A DNA stretch of 64,000 nt, taken from Flectonema sp. DT1601 (Eukaryota > Euglenozoa > Diplonemea > Diplonemida > Diplonemidae). The position numbers and the translations under genes are program-made. Where the stretch lies: contig OZ025781.1 of NCBI GenBank assembly GCA_964019425.1, forward strand, positions 62,001-126,000, written 5' to 3'. The notes under the pieces are model-generated. The model made no database searches, was not told the origin of the DNA, and worked only from the letters and a program-made list of their open reading frames with translations. This document shows positions 54,851 to 64,000 of the stretch, in pieces; the stretch's first letter is position 1, and each line of letters starts with the position of its first letter.

Positions 54851-55792
54851 CTACGCCATGTTTGGGTTTGCGAAATGTTTTTGAAGTCTTTCATTTTGAG
54901 TTTGTTTTCGAGAATTTACATGAAGGAGATCACAGTCTCCTTTACAACTACCGTCCATGAAATTATTACACCTACGTACTTCAGTGGCTTTTATTTTCCA
55001 CTGAGACGAGCATACCCTGCATCGGAGCAAAGCAAATTGTCTCTTAATACGAACGCTATCCCAATCATTGTGATTACATGGTCTATCTAGAGTTGGTGGT
55101 GGTAATTCTGGTACTTTATCCGACTCAGAGCTCAAGCCACAAGACGAAGCTGTTTCCTCACTTGGCATCGCTGCTGCATACGCTGGAACTGCTTTTACCG
55201 GTTGCTGGACTGGTGAGATGCATGGCTCATCGATACCTCCGTACATTTGTTGACATGTGTATCCAGGAGTTACAAGCATATGGGATATTTTACCATCGAG
55301 AAGCTTTACGTAGAAGAATCGACGTTCTACCATACTTGTTGTCCAACCTTTTTGTTTTATTGAAACATTGAAGTTCATTTTAACTCGATCCTTTGCAAGC
55401 ATATGAGAACTCTCAAGACATAAAGTAAGTGTTGATGATGGCCCTCCAAAAACATTCTCACAGATGATATTGTAAGCGAGTACACAGTCTTTTTTACCTG
55501 TTGCAAATAAAGGAAGTGGCATCTCTAAGGTGTCCCACACTATGTCTTCATGGAGCCATTTTTGATATGCCTCAGCTATGGTTCCAAATTGCATTCCTCT
55601 AATAAAGTCTCCGAAGAAGTTTCGAACCAACTCATTAGTGATGTTGGCCTCATTCATGTCTTCTGGAGCAATCCTTGTCTCTTCTAACATTGAAGCATCT
55701 TGTTGACTCTTTTCATGTGGTGAACGAGTATCTTGAGATGGATACGTGCGCTTACTGTTGAGCACGTCTTCAGTTCCTATGATGCCGAACAT
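54851..55792 (-). CDS. NTF2-like protein with C-terminal zinc finger
   Basis: I set the start at the ATG at 55792 (313 residues); an open frame continues upstream without an ATG, across an AAAACAG 37 bases away. Residues about 50-190 suggest a cone-shaped NTF2-like or SnoaL fold (FFGDFIRGMQFGTIAEAYQ, LHEDIVWDTLEM, ERRFFYVKLLDGKISHMLVT). The C-terminal 70 residues are Cys/His-rich: CNHNDWDSVRIKRQFALLRC, RVCSSQWK, then C-x7-C-x3-C-x4-H, a CCCH-like finger. CCCH fingers often bind RNA. The combination may serve RNA regulation; that is inference. Confidence 0.65.
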   Translation of the reverse strand: MFGIIGTEDVLNSKRTYPSQDTRSPHEKSQQDASMLEETRIAPEDMNEANITNELVRNFFGDFIRGMQFGTIAEAYQKWLHEDIVWDTLEMPLPLFATGKKDCVLAYNIICENVFGGPSSTLTLCLESSHMLAKDRVKMNFNVSIKQKGWTTSMVERRFFYVKLLDGKISHMLVTPGYTCQQMYGGIDEPCISPVQQPVKAVPAYAAAMPSEETASSCGLSSESDKVPELPPPTLDRPCNHNDWDSVRIKRQFALLRCRVCSSQWKIKATEVRRCNNFMDGSCKGDCDLLHVNSRKQTQNERLQKHFANPNMA

Positions 55793-56538
55793 TATCGTAA
55801 AGGGGTTTTTGTTAAAGTGCAATAAACACCTGTTTTAAAAAAAACAACAAAATAGTTAAGACAAGAATAAGCAAAGCTTCCACCATTCCACAGTAATACC
55901 GATGATCACTATAGAAGAAGGACTCACTCGGCTAAGCAATCAGACAAGGGAAAGCCACACAACAGATGATGTAAAGTCAACAGAAGATAATCAATTAAGA
56001 TCATCGACTCCGACTCACATCTTTATCGAGTCCTGATGGACTTGTGAGAGGAATTTTTTTTTTTTTTTTTTTTTTTTCGTTTTTCATTTTCGAATAAACA
56101 AAGAACCAGAAAATTTTGGTATACAAACACGAGGTTTTTTGACAAAAAAAAAAAAAAAGAACAGAAAAAAACTTATTTGTCGATTATCTATAAAGACCTC
56201 CCCTCAGGCTATCTAATGAAATAATTTCCAATCGATACGATGCCAAGACTACCCCTAGCGTGAGAGTCAGAGTATTAAAGTTGATCGACGATAATAAAAC
56301 TGAGTAATTTTAAAAAAAAAAAAAGAAAGAAAAAACCCACAAAGTGTAACAATACACTTGGTTCTTAGATACCACACCTTACATAAAAATAATACTGACC
56401 AACAATGAGTTTTGATTATGTGAAGATGCTTAAATACAAAAACAACGACACGACGTGAGTTGACGCAACGTACACTAAATAACCATTCTGGTTGGTATGA
56501 AACATATCTATCAATTCCAGAATGAATCAGAGGAATGA
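55793..56538. other. Spacer
   Basis: It holds T runs at 56056-56077 and A runs at 56144 and 56310. No supported gene. Confidence 0.4.
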
Positions 56539-56964
56539 CTACGTTGCTTCAATTCCACAGTAAAGAGCGATGCAGGCGGCAGCTCCAAATGTGTGAAGAC
56601 CGCAGTGACACCACGATGCTTCATCATGATATTTATTTAATCCATTATATATCGCACCCATATAACATAAAACACCAGTTACACTTAGAACACAACATGC
56701 TAGTAAGAAAGGTTGACTACAGTCGAAAGCCTTTCCAATATGAAATGCGGCTGAAACATAAACCGTGAGCAGATCAACATTTCTTCGAATTCCCACGACT
56801 GGTTCTCTCCAGTGGTTTAATGAAGTTAATAAAACCACAGTTGCGACAGCAGCACAATCCCATATTCCAAAGTAACCAGCGACGACAGCGGCTGCTCCTG
56901 ACAGACAGCTACTCCGTAATATCCTTTTTGACATCTCTGGGGGGTACATTAGATCTCGACCCAT
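56539..56964 (-). CDS. Small four-pass membrane protein, unknown family
   Basis: The 141-residue protein has about four hydrophobic segments (about 22-48, 66-78, 84-105 and 120-140). A conserved-looking loop HWREPVVGIRRNVDLL lies between the first two. Several Cys and a WCHCGLH motif lie near the C-terminal end. I do not recognise the family. Its compact membrane layout and good start (MGRDLMYPPEMSKR) support a real gene. The leader contains an A run of 11 bases just before the ATG. Confidence 0.65.
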   Translation of the reverse strand: MGRDLMYPPEMSKRILRSSCLSGAAAVVAGYFGIWDCAAVATVVLLTSLNHWREPVVGIRRNVDLLTVYVSAAFHIGKAFDCSQPFLLACCVLSVTGVLCYMGAIYNGLNKYHDEASWCHCGLHTFGAAACIALYCGIEAT

Positions 56965-57134
56965 TTTTTTTTTTTATAGCGTGGAAATAGGAATCCAGCT
57001 GGTTAGAGAAATTGTGTTTTAAACTACAACAACTACACGAGAAAAAAAAAAAATTTTTTTTTTTAAAAAAAGTGCTAGTAGGTAATCTATATAAAAAAAA
57101 TAATAATAATAAAAAAAGTTACAATTTTTTTCAG

Positions 57135-60100
57135 TTAAAAACCTTTCTTTGGTACAAGAATAGTACTCAGCAGACTTCGAGTAGCTGTTGGAGGATTTCT
57201 CTTTACGGGATTTCGATTTTGACCATTTCGAGAAATCGGAACAAATTTCTTCCAAGAAACAGTGAAGTCGATAAAATAATTAAACTCCTCATCCATGAGT
57301 TCTCTTCGATCATCTGATTCTCGGAGTTGTAAGTCATTCAAAGCTGTTGTTGGGTTCATCGATTTTAATTGTTTAGTTTGAGAACCTAAAAAGTCAACGA
57401 CATCAGAGAGATGATGTCGGAATGCTTCCCGAGATCCAATCAAGTCGATCAGATGAAAATTTTGTTGACGAATTGTTGGATTTAACGTTTCAGTTAAAAG
57501 TAAAATTGATTTTCCAAATTGAAAACAGATTTGACTTGACTCAGATAACCACTCACTTCTAATTATTGATCGCATTGACATTTCGACATCCTCAACAGTT
57601 GTGAGTTGAAGTAACCACATCCGAACTAATGGACTCGTGTTATTAATTTCCAACTTATAATACTCTTCTTGAATCATTGAGTGCTCTTCCATCTCTCTTT
57701 TCATATCACTAATTAGAACTAGTGACTTGTCGAGTTGGTTTCGATTTTTATTTTTTAGATCTTCTTCAACATCCAAATCGTTCTTCAAATCAAAATTTCG
57801 GTTGACAACATCATTCAGGCTTTCCTTATAATGAATTACTTGACGTTCAGTTTCAAAGAGGATTTTATTTTTTTCATTTATTGATGATTTCAGATTAATT
57901 ATTTCTTCTAACGACCAATCTAACGAAATCTGTTGTCTGTTTATGAAAGATTTCTTGTGGAGGATTGCTGAAGAGTCTTCGTTGTCTGACTTCGACTGAA
58001 GTCGAAGGATTGTATTGTTGATATCCGCGACTTTTAATTCCAAATCTTCATTCACCCGACGTTGACTTGGAATGACAGATTGGCTTTCAAGAGTGTCTCG
58101 TGGCAAATTCGCTATTCTAAGTATTTTTTTTATCATCAAATTCTCAATTTTATATTGAGATATTTCAGCCTTGTTTACTAACCATGTTCTCTGAAGATTC
58201 TGATGGTGGAGTCGTTCAAGAACATGTTTTTCAATTGTTTCCGTGTGTTTTGAGATGCTTTCAGATTGACACATTCTTTTTGTTTGCTGACGTTGTATGA
58301 CTCCACGGAGCATTTTATTTAGTAACTGTTTAGTGCCGTTCATAGCCTGTCGTAGTTCAATTTTTGATTTGACTGGGAAACTCTCACAAGTTCCAAAACC
58401 CCACTGTTGCTGTGAAAGCAGCAATTTTTTCATCTCCCATGCGGTTCGAGTTTTTTTAATGTTCGATGCTTTTGAGCGAGTCTCACGAACAAGTTTGCAA
58501 TTTTGTTCAAAATCAATCATCGCTACAGTTCCTATCAAATGGCTTGCATCCGTTCCAGCAGACCTCATCCCCCATGTCGGAGCGACGTCTGGTATAACAC
58601 GCCGTGGTACTGCTGAGTTACATAGTTTACAGTCTCCAATTGGTATTTCAGTTTTATTAATAGTTTTAAGTTTATAATTAACACGCGATGGAATAGGAAT
58701 CTCTTCATGTATCGGACAGAAGAAGAAATCCGCTTCCGAAGAACCGATTATCGACTCCTGTTCTGAGTCGCTGTTGGTTCGTTGGATGTTTTCATATTTG
58801 TAATTATTTTGAATAGTGTCGTCATCTTTATTAGTTGAATTGTTGTCTCCGAGACTATTCTCTGATAGCGATTCATCGAAATACAATTCACAGCTCTCAA
58901 CAGAATCGTTGCAAGACTCTCCCGCATCAAGAAGGTCATCTTCTGAGAGAGAATCATCATAATAAAGTTCTGAAACGTTTACATCGATTCCCGGTAGAAA
59001 TGCATCTTCGGTCTCATTTTCCCGAGAATTTGAATCAGAGTGACTGTTATTTTCAGAAGAATCGTATGCAAGTCGAAGCCCAGGAATCTCATCGTGTTGG
59101 CTGTCTTCTTCTGAAGAGTCGTCAGTGAGACGCAGCACTGGTTGGTGTGTCGCTGATTTAACTTCTATGTGATGTATTTCACTACAGCTGTTATCACCAA
59201 AAATAGATGTCAAGTACGATTCAGCACTCATGGGTATAGAAAGGGTTTTCGACACTTGTTGTCTACCTTGTTCAGAATCACTACTCTCTATCTCAGGTGA
59301 AGATTGATACCTTTCACTACTACCAAGGCTTTCACTGTCTTGTGATGGATGAGAGATCTCACAAATTGTGATTCTTTCTATGAAGTGCTGGTGAGTTAGT
59401 TTACTTCTTTCCTCCCATTCTTCTAAAAACAAATCTCTAAAAGAATTAATACTCAAGTCAATGGAGGTGTTGTAATATGAGAACGTCTCCGTCAGAATCC
59501 GATAATCATGATCCTCAACCTGCTGTGTAACAAAACGATAGTTAGATTCTTCATAAGAAAGAAATGGTAATTGCTGTTGATGTTCATTATCAGTTTCAGT
59601 AGTACAATTGTCTTCATTTCCCGTTGAAGTACTCATGACGTCCTCACACTGTTTTACGTGTTTTACTTGAAGTGTTGCAAGAGAGTAGAACTCATCGAGA
59701 AAGTCAGTTAATATGTGGGACCGACTAACTTGTTCTGCCAAGCACAAGTTCAATTCCGCGTGATTAGACATTTGAATTATCGGTGTTTTTGGTATCAGTA
59801 TCGATGGATCAGCTAAAGAAGGTGCAGAGATCGCAGTTTTAATCTTTTCTTCAAGTTCTACACTGATCTGTTCTCGCTCTGAGTCATGTCGTGTGACGAT
59901 TTCGATTTCGTTGTCGAATTGGAAGCAAATTTGATGCCGAGAATGTGACTGCTGAGTGGTTGCTTTCTCACGTGCAGACCTCTCCTTCTCTTCAAGGATT
60001 TGAATGTATAAGGTGAGTATTAATTTATGTTTTGTTAATTTTGATGTATCTTGTTCTCTCGAAGCTTCAATTTCCTGAAGTGCCGTTGCAATTCGATCCT

Positions 60101-60773
60101 CCGCAGCGTTGTGAAGTAATCTCTGGAAATCTAACTCCAATGTAAGTGAAGTCATTTTTGTGAATGGAATACGACGACGTAGGTACTCAAGCTGATCTTT
60201 CTTGTGAATGAAATCAACTTCCAAGTCCCGATACCATCGTTGAAGTTTTGTTCCTTTTGGTCTCTTATGGATTCCAACTCTGTTTTGCAATGTTATTGGA
60301 AACGGCAACTTACTCGAAGGTACTACAATTTGAGTATCTGGAATTGATTTCATTACCAAGTTGATAATGTTATCACTGTCAGATGGGTATCGGAGAGTTA
60401 CGTAATTCGAAATATTTATGAAGTGTTGTTCTGATACTGAACTGATTCCTCTACACTTGTTAATGCTATTGAGAGTTGTTTCTCTTTGTTTATTATTATG
60501 AATTAATATTAACAGATCTACCCTGTGTGATCCAACGTGAAGTACATTGTAAACATTTGTTGCGCTGCTTGATCTGAGATCCTTTCCTTGAATTGAAATT
60601 CGTTTTGTTGTGGTTGCAATAATTCGATTGTCAGTTATATCTAAAACACAATTTTCTAACTTTGGAGGTGATTTTAAACATTTATCAAACAGAACTATGA
60701 CGGTACATCGAGTCTCAGATTGCAAGATGTTTTCTCTTTTATTGACAAGACAAGTTCTCGAATGTGATGTCAT
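57135..60773 (-). CDS. Large acidic coiled-coil protein, unknown family
   Basis: This is a 1,212-residue single exon. The N-terminal 170 residues look globular with beta-rich text (TVIVLFDKCLKSPPKLENCV). Coiled-coil segments lie at about 180-280 and 850-1060. The middle (about 480-690) is very acidic, with repeated DDSLSEDDLLD-like stretches. Basic residues cluster around 760-860. I recognise no domain. A structural or ciliary scaffold is possible from composition only. The leader after CCAG includes an ATG immediately followed by a stop, a minimal upstream frame. Confidence 0.7.
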   Translation of the reverse strand: MTSHSRTCLVNKRENILQSETRCTVIVLFDKCLKSPPKLENCVLDITDNRIIATTTKRISIQGKDLRSSSATNVYNVLHVGSHRVDLLILIHNNKQRETTLNSINKCRGISSVSEQHFINISNYVTLRYPSDSDNIINLVMKSIPDTQIVVPSSKLPFPITLQNRVGIHKRPKGTKLQRWYRDLEVDFIHKKDQLEYLRRRIPFTKMTSLTLELDFQRLLHNAAEDRIATALQEIEASREQDTSKLTKHKLILTLYIQILEEKERSAREKATTQQSHSRHQICFQFDNEIEIVTRHDSEREQISVELEEKIKTAISAPSLADPSILIPKTPIIQMSNHAELNLCLAEQVSRSHILTDFLDEFYSLATLQVKHVKQCEDVMSTSTGNEDNCTTETDNEHQQQLPFLSYEESNYRFVTQQVEDHDYRILTETFSYYNTSIDLSINSFRDLFLEEWEERSKLTHQHFIERITICEISHPSQDSESLGSSERYQSSPEIESSDSEQGRQQVSKTLSIPMSAESYLTSIFGDNSCSEIHHIEVKSATHQPVLRLTDDSSEEDSQHDEIPGLRLAYDSSENNSHSDSNSRENETEDAFLPGIDVNVSELYYDDSLSEDDLLDAGESCNDSVESCELYFDESLSENSLGDNNSTNKDDDTIQNNYKYENIQRTNSDSEQESIIGSSEADFFFCPIHEEIPIPSRVNYKLKTINKTEIPIGDCKLCNSAVPRRVIPDVAPTWGMRSAGTDASHLIGTVAMIDFEQNCKLVRETRSKASNIKKTRTAWEMKKLLLSQQQWGFGTCESFPVKSKIELRQAMNGTKQLLNKMLRGVIQRQQTKRMCQSESISKHTETIEKHVLERLHHQNLQRTWLVNKAEISQYKIENLMIKKILRIANLPRDTLESQSVIPSQRRVNEDLELKVADINNTILRLQSKSDNEDSSAILHKKSFINRQQISLDWSLEEIINLKSSINEKNKILFETERQVIHYKESLNDVVNRNFDLKNDLDVEEDLKNKNRNQLDKSLVLISDMKREMEEHSMIQEEYYKLEINNTSPLVRMWLLQLTTVEDVEMSMRSIIRSEWLSESSQICFQFGKSILLLTETLNPTIRQQNFHLIDLIGSREAFRHHLSDVVDFLGSQTKQLKSMNPTTALNDLQLRESDDRRELMDEEFNYFIDFTVSWKKFVPISRNGQNRNPVKRNPPTATRSLLSTILVPKKGF

Positions 60774-61700
60774 TTTTTTTTTTTTTTTTTTTTGTTACAT
60801 TTGGCTGGCTATATCCTGTGGTTTTAAAAAAAAAAAAGAAATATTACTTAAATTTTTGGTTACCTTTTATTAAAAAAAATTATTCAGTTAAAAAAAAAAC
60901 TTATTTTTTTCCTTTTTTTTTTTTTTTTTTTTTTGTTGTTTTTTCTCGAAATCTAACAAACTTGTGAACAGATTCCATTAACATGTAAACAATTAAAAAA
61001 AATAATATTTTTTAAAAAAAAAATAAAAAGTAATAAAAACAAACGAAACAAAAAAACAAATAAATAAATAAATAAATCAGCAGGATAAAAAATATAGGGA
61101 AAATAAAAGGAGAACGGAAAAAAAAAAAAAAAAACAGAGCAAAAACAGAGTTGGAAGAAAACCAGCTGCAGCTGATTAGGCGGAACCCAAAATCTTTTTT
61201 TTTTTTTTTTTCCCCCTTCCTTGCTTCGCAAACAATTATTACAATATCAGCACATGAAAAAAAAAAGAAAATTTCAGAACAACATTAATCTGTTGTTGTT
61301 CTGACTAAAGGACATTACTTACTCTGCAGAGATTGCAAACAATAAATACATCAGCTCAGAATTCAGTGAAAAAGGTGATGATTTTGTTTTGTTTATTCTC
61401 TATTTATCCATCAAATACGGTTTTTTTTTTTTTTTTTGGGAGAAGGGACACCACAACACTGAGAGAACACACTGAGGGAACCCTTGCCTTAACATTACAC
61501 CATAAAATGCAAATTGCCAACGCAAATGGAATTTTTTTTTTTTTTTTTTTAAAACAAGAAAACATGAGAAGGTTAGACAAAAAAATAGCTGAAGCAGTAC
61601 GCTTGTGTTGTAAAATCACCAAACAAAAAAAAAAAAACAGCCACCTTGTGAATACCACTGAAAAAGAAAAAAAAACTTATCTAAAATAATAATAACATTG

Positions 61701-61739
<39 letters not shown>

Positions 61740-61933
61740 AACCGTAACAAGAAAAGGGATGAAATTTAAACATTTATACGGAGCAACATATAAGCAAACA
61801 AACATGTTGGTACACTCTTGGGTAACCAATCAATCAAATACTATTCTCTATAAGTGTTGAGGGTTGTGTCAAATATCTCAATTAATTAGAAAAGGTAACT
61901 GAGTTACAATATATATATATTTTTTTATTTTTT
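60774..61933. other. Gene-free spacer of about 1.2 kb
   Basis: Rich in A and T runs, with AAATAAAT repeats near 61058-61078. Open frames here are low-complexity Phe or Lys runs. No gene seen. Confidence 0.45.
61701..61736. repeat. A homopolymer, about 36 bases
   Basis: An uninterrupted A run about 200 bases beyond the stop of the phosphatase gene. Confidence 0.9.
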
Positions 61934-63724
61934 TTACGTCTTCATCTTTGGATATGATTTTCTACTAGCAGTGACAATAACACCAGGTTGGCATTCACAC
62001 TCATTAATAATTGGAGTCGATGGTAACAAACATGGGATGCCATCAGATGATGATTCAGCTATGTAGTTTGCATATCGTCTTACAAAGTTTATTTGTATCT
62101 GAGATTCAACGCTACGAGGATCTCTAAAATGTCGAACACGAGCAACAGCAGACTCCGTACTATCTACTACACCAAGACGTAAAAGTAAACAAGCTGCTAC
62201 CAGTCCTGCTCTTCCCACACCTCCACGACAGTGAACAAGGACAGATCCACCCGTTTTAATTTCCGACACTAGTTTCCGATCGACTATCTCCCTGTCAAAT
62301 TCTGCGGCATCTGACGGAGCAGCCATTTCAATAATGGGATAATTTATTAATTTAACATTTCTTTTTGAACACACTTGATCATACATTTCTGGATGAACTC
62401 CCAATGTTCTCAACTCTGAAGGATTCAACAAACATAAAATACTTGTGATTCCAAACTTATCTTTTGCGTGTTGAATATCATTGTTAAGTGAGCGTAAGTA
62501 GCTCTTACCGTTACGGCCAGCAGCCATCTTTTTACCTGGACAGGTACTTAAATATAAAGAACCACCTTCAGCTGACTTATAAACAATGGAGGCTCTAAAA
62601 GGAGCCACTTTACTAGTCTCAGCTAAGGTTTCGTCTTTCTTCATGGCAACTTGTTGAGCCTTTCCTCTCCGCAAGAATGGTCGTCTTCCGAACACCTCCT
62701 TCGGTGATGTCGCATTTGGTGATACCGGAGATGTCGGTCCTCTAAAACTGTTCTCCAGTCCAGTGGTGGGTGATCCTGGAGATGTCAGTTGTATAACACT
62801 GCTTTCCAGTCCATTAATAGATGATCCTGGAAATGTTGGTCGTGTGAAACTATTTTCCAGTCCAGACGGTTTTCTAATACTGTTTTGTCTATTTACTGGT
62901 GATCCCGGAGATGGACCTCCAAAACTGTTTTGTCTATTTATTGGCGATCCAGGACCAGGAGATGGTCTTCTATAACTGTTTCCCAGTCCAGGTCCTCCAA
63001 AACTGTTTTGTCTATTTACTGGCGATCCAGGACCAGGAGACTGTCCTCTAAAACTATTCCCCAGTCCAGACGGTTTTCTAATACTGTTTTGCCTATTTAC
63101 TGGTGACCCCGGAGATGGACCTCCAAAACTGTTTTGTCTATTTATTGGTGATCCCGGACCAGGAGACTGTCCTCTATAACTGTTCCCCAGTCCAGACGGT
63201 TTTCTAATACTGTTTTGTCTATTAATTGGCGATCCGGGACCAGGAGACTGTCCTCTAAAACTATTTTCCAGTCCATATGGTTTTCTAATACTGTTTTGCC
63301 TATTTACTGGTGACCCTGGAGATGGTCCTCCAAAACTGTTTTGTCTATTTACTGGCGATCCAGGACCAGGAGACTGTCCTCTAAAACTATTCCCCAGTCC
63401 AGACGGTTTTCTAATACTGTTTTGTCTATTTACTGGTGACCCCGGAGATGGTCCCCCAAAACTGTTTTGTCTATTTATTGGTGATCCAGGACCAGGAGAT
63501 TGTCCTCTATAACTGTTCCCCAGTCCAGACGGTTTTCTAATACTGTTTTGTCTATTTACTGGTGCTGGAGATGGCCTTCTGATACTATTTTGTCTACTAA
63601 CTGGTGATCCTGGAAATTGTTTTCTAATACTGTTTTGTCTATGTATCGGTGATCCCAGAGATGGTCTTCCAATACTGCTTTCCAGTCTATTAATTGTAGT
63701 GGCTGGTGCAACGTCAGCAGACAT
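61934..63724 (-). CDS. CDKN3-like dual-specificity phosphatase with RQNS repeats
   Basis: The 596-residue protein has a repeat region (about 25-310) followed by a phosphatase domain (about 375-560). The signature HCRGGVGRAG has its catalytic cysteine at 499, and the flanking LVAACLLLRLG matches CDKN3/KAP (HCYGGLGRSCLVAACLLL). All catalytic signature residues are present. KAP dephosphorylates cyclin-dependent kinases; this protein's substrate is unknown. The repeats alternate NRQNSIRKP and NRQNSFGGP blocks, with 13 RQNS sites, each an R-x-x-S consensus for basophilic kinases. CDKN3 itself has no such region. A TTCTTCAG lies 19 bases before the ATG. Confidence 0.85.
   Translation of the reverse strand: MSADVAPATTINRLESSIGRPSLGSPIHRQNSIRKQFPGSPVSRQNSIRRPSPAPVNRQNSIRKPSGLGNSYRGQSPGPGSPINRQNSFGGPSPGSPVNRQNSIRKPSGLGNSFRGQSPGPGSPVNRQNSFGGPSPGSPVNRQNSIRKPYGLENSFRGQSPGPGSPINRQNSIRKPSGLGNSYRGQSPGPGSPINRQNSFGGPSPGSPVNRQNSIRKPSGLGNSFRGQSPGPGSPVNRQNSFGGPGLGNSYRRPSPGPGSPINRQNSFGGPSPGSPVNRQNSIRKPSGLENSFTRPTFPGSSINGLESSVIQLTSPGSPTTGLENSFRGPTSPVSPNATSPKEVFGRRPFLRRGKAQQVAMKKDETLAETSKVAPFRASIVYKSAEGGSLYLSTCPGKKMAAGRNGKSYLRSLNNDIQHAKDKFGITSILCLLNPSELRTLGVHPEMYDQVCSKRNVKLINYPIIEMAAPSDAAEFDREIVDRKLVSEIKTGGSVLVHCRGGVGRAGLVAACLLLRLGVVDSTESAVARVRHFRDPRSVESQIQINFVRRYANYIAESSSDGIPCLLPSTPIINECECQPGVIVTASRKSYPKMKT
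62800..63640 (-). repeat. Coding tandem repeat (RQNS units)
   Basis: Units of about 42 residues (126 bases), each made of GLGNSYRGQSPGPGSP plus NRQNSFGGPSPGSP plus NRQNSIRKPS, recur with deletions and near-identical DNA. The sequence uniformity suggests recent unequal exchange. Confidence 0.85.
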
Positions 63725-64000
63725 GTTGTGTTGTTATTTTCTACTGAAGAAAATCAAGTTTTATTGAGTCTTAAGATAACCATTCGATCCACAGTATAGT
63801 TAGACTCAAAAAAAAAAATAGTTTCATTTAATTATCCATCCGTCTTAAAAAGGATAGTAACGACGACGATAATAAAAATGTCAATCTGGTCCGACAAAAC
63901 AAAAAAAAGAATTTGGTTAAGAAAATCGGAAGAAAAATTTCGGAATCGCATCTTCAAAAGGGATAGAAGCAAAGACGCTGAAAGGTCAAAATTATATCAA

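Noticed and set aside
1-64000. CRISPR array, bacterial operon or prophage
   Set aside because: No regular spacer repeats or bacterial ribosome sites; introns, Sm G and Nup155 show a eukaryotic nuclear genome.

Overview
The window is eukaryotic nuclear DNA from a protist. Large, mostly uninterrupted reading frames encode nuclear-pore, spliceosomal, kinase and membrane proteins. The few introns are 60-95 bases, typically GTATGT...AACAG. Spacers are AT-rich and full of A or T runs of 15-38 bases. I cannot name the organism. Every gene I can support (22 CDS calls) lies on the minus strand, and most have a splice-acceptor-like AG 9-43 bases upstream of the start codon. That layout resembles lineages with one-way gene arrays and spliced-leader trans-splicing (euglenozoans, dinoflagellates, perkinsids). 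A nuclear-type SufB and Pro-Thr-Ser-Ala surface repeats fit an algal-derived or plastid-relict lineage. Both points are inference.

Layout, left to right. 0.3-5.7 kb: 3-mercaptopyruvate sulfurtransferase, a tiny spliced gene, a FAM20/Four-jointed-like secretory kinase, an IQ-motif protein. 5.7-9.7 kb: an unresolved multi-exon gene, then a three-exon SLC25-type carrier fused to an N-terminal cyclic-nucleotide-binding-like domain. 10-14.7 kb: Nup155/Nup170. 16.4-20.5 kb: a CAMK-like kinase with a C-terminal C1 domain, a 5'-3' exonuclease (PolA N-terminal type), a glutamine-rich protein. 20.5-25 kb: gene-poor, with a possible structured RNA. 25-31.9 kb: PH-domain PAK-like kinase, an RGG-tailed two-exon protein, a Ttd14-like NTPase with an RIIa/DPY-30-like N terminus, snRNP-G. 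33-42.4 kb: MLO-like membrane protein, a GH18-like chi-lectin surface protein, SufB, a C2-domain protein. 42.7-47.8 kb: a 1,694-residue coiled-coil protein. 47.8-54.8 kb: gene-poor, with a decayed reverse transcriptase remnant and one copy of a dispersed inverted-repeat element. 54.8-63.7 kb: an NTF2-like/CCCH protein, a small membrane protein, a 1,212-residue hypothetical protein, and a CDKN3-like phosphatase with 13 RQNS repeats.

The genes do not form one pathway. They are mainly housekeeping (nuclear pore, splicing, Fe-S assembly, sulfur transfer) mixed with signalling (three kinases, one phosphatase, a carrier with a sensor-like domain). The most unusual points are the one-strand layout with acceptor-like sites at gene starts, the sensor-carrier fusion, the diverged pair of roughly 115-base inverted-repeat elements, and the repeat-bearing phosphatase. 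Several spacers also hold short coding-like exons that sequence alone cannot assemble.
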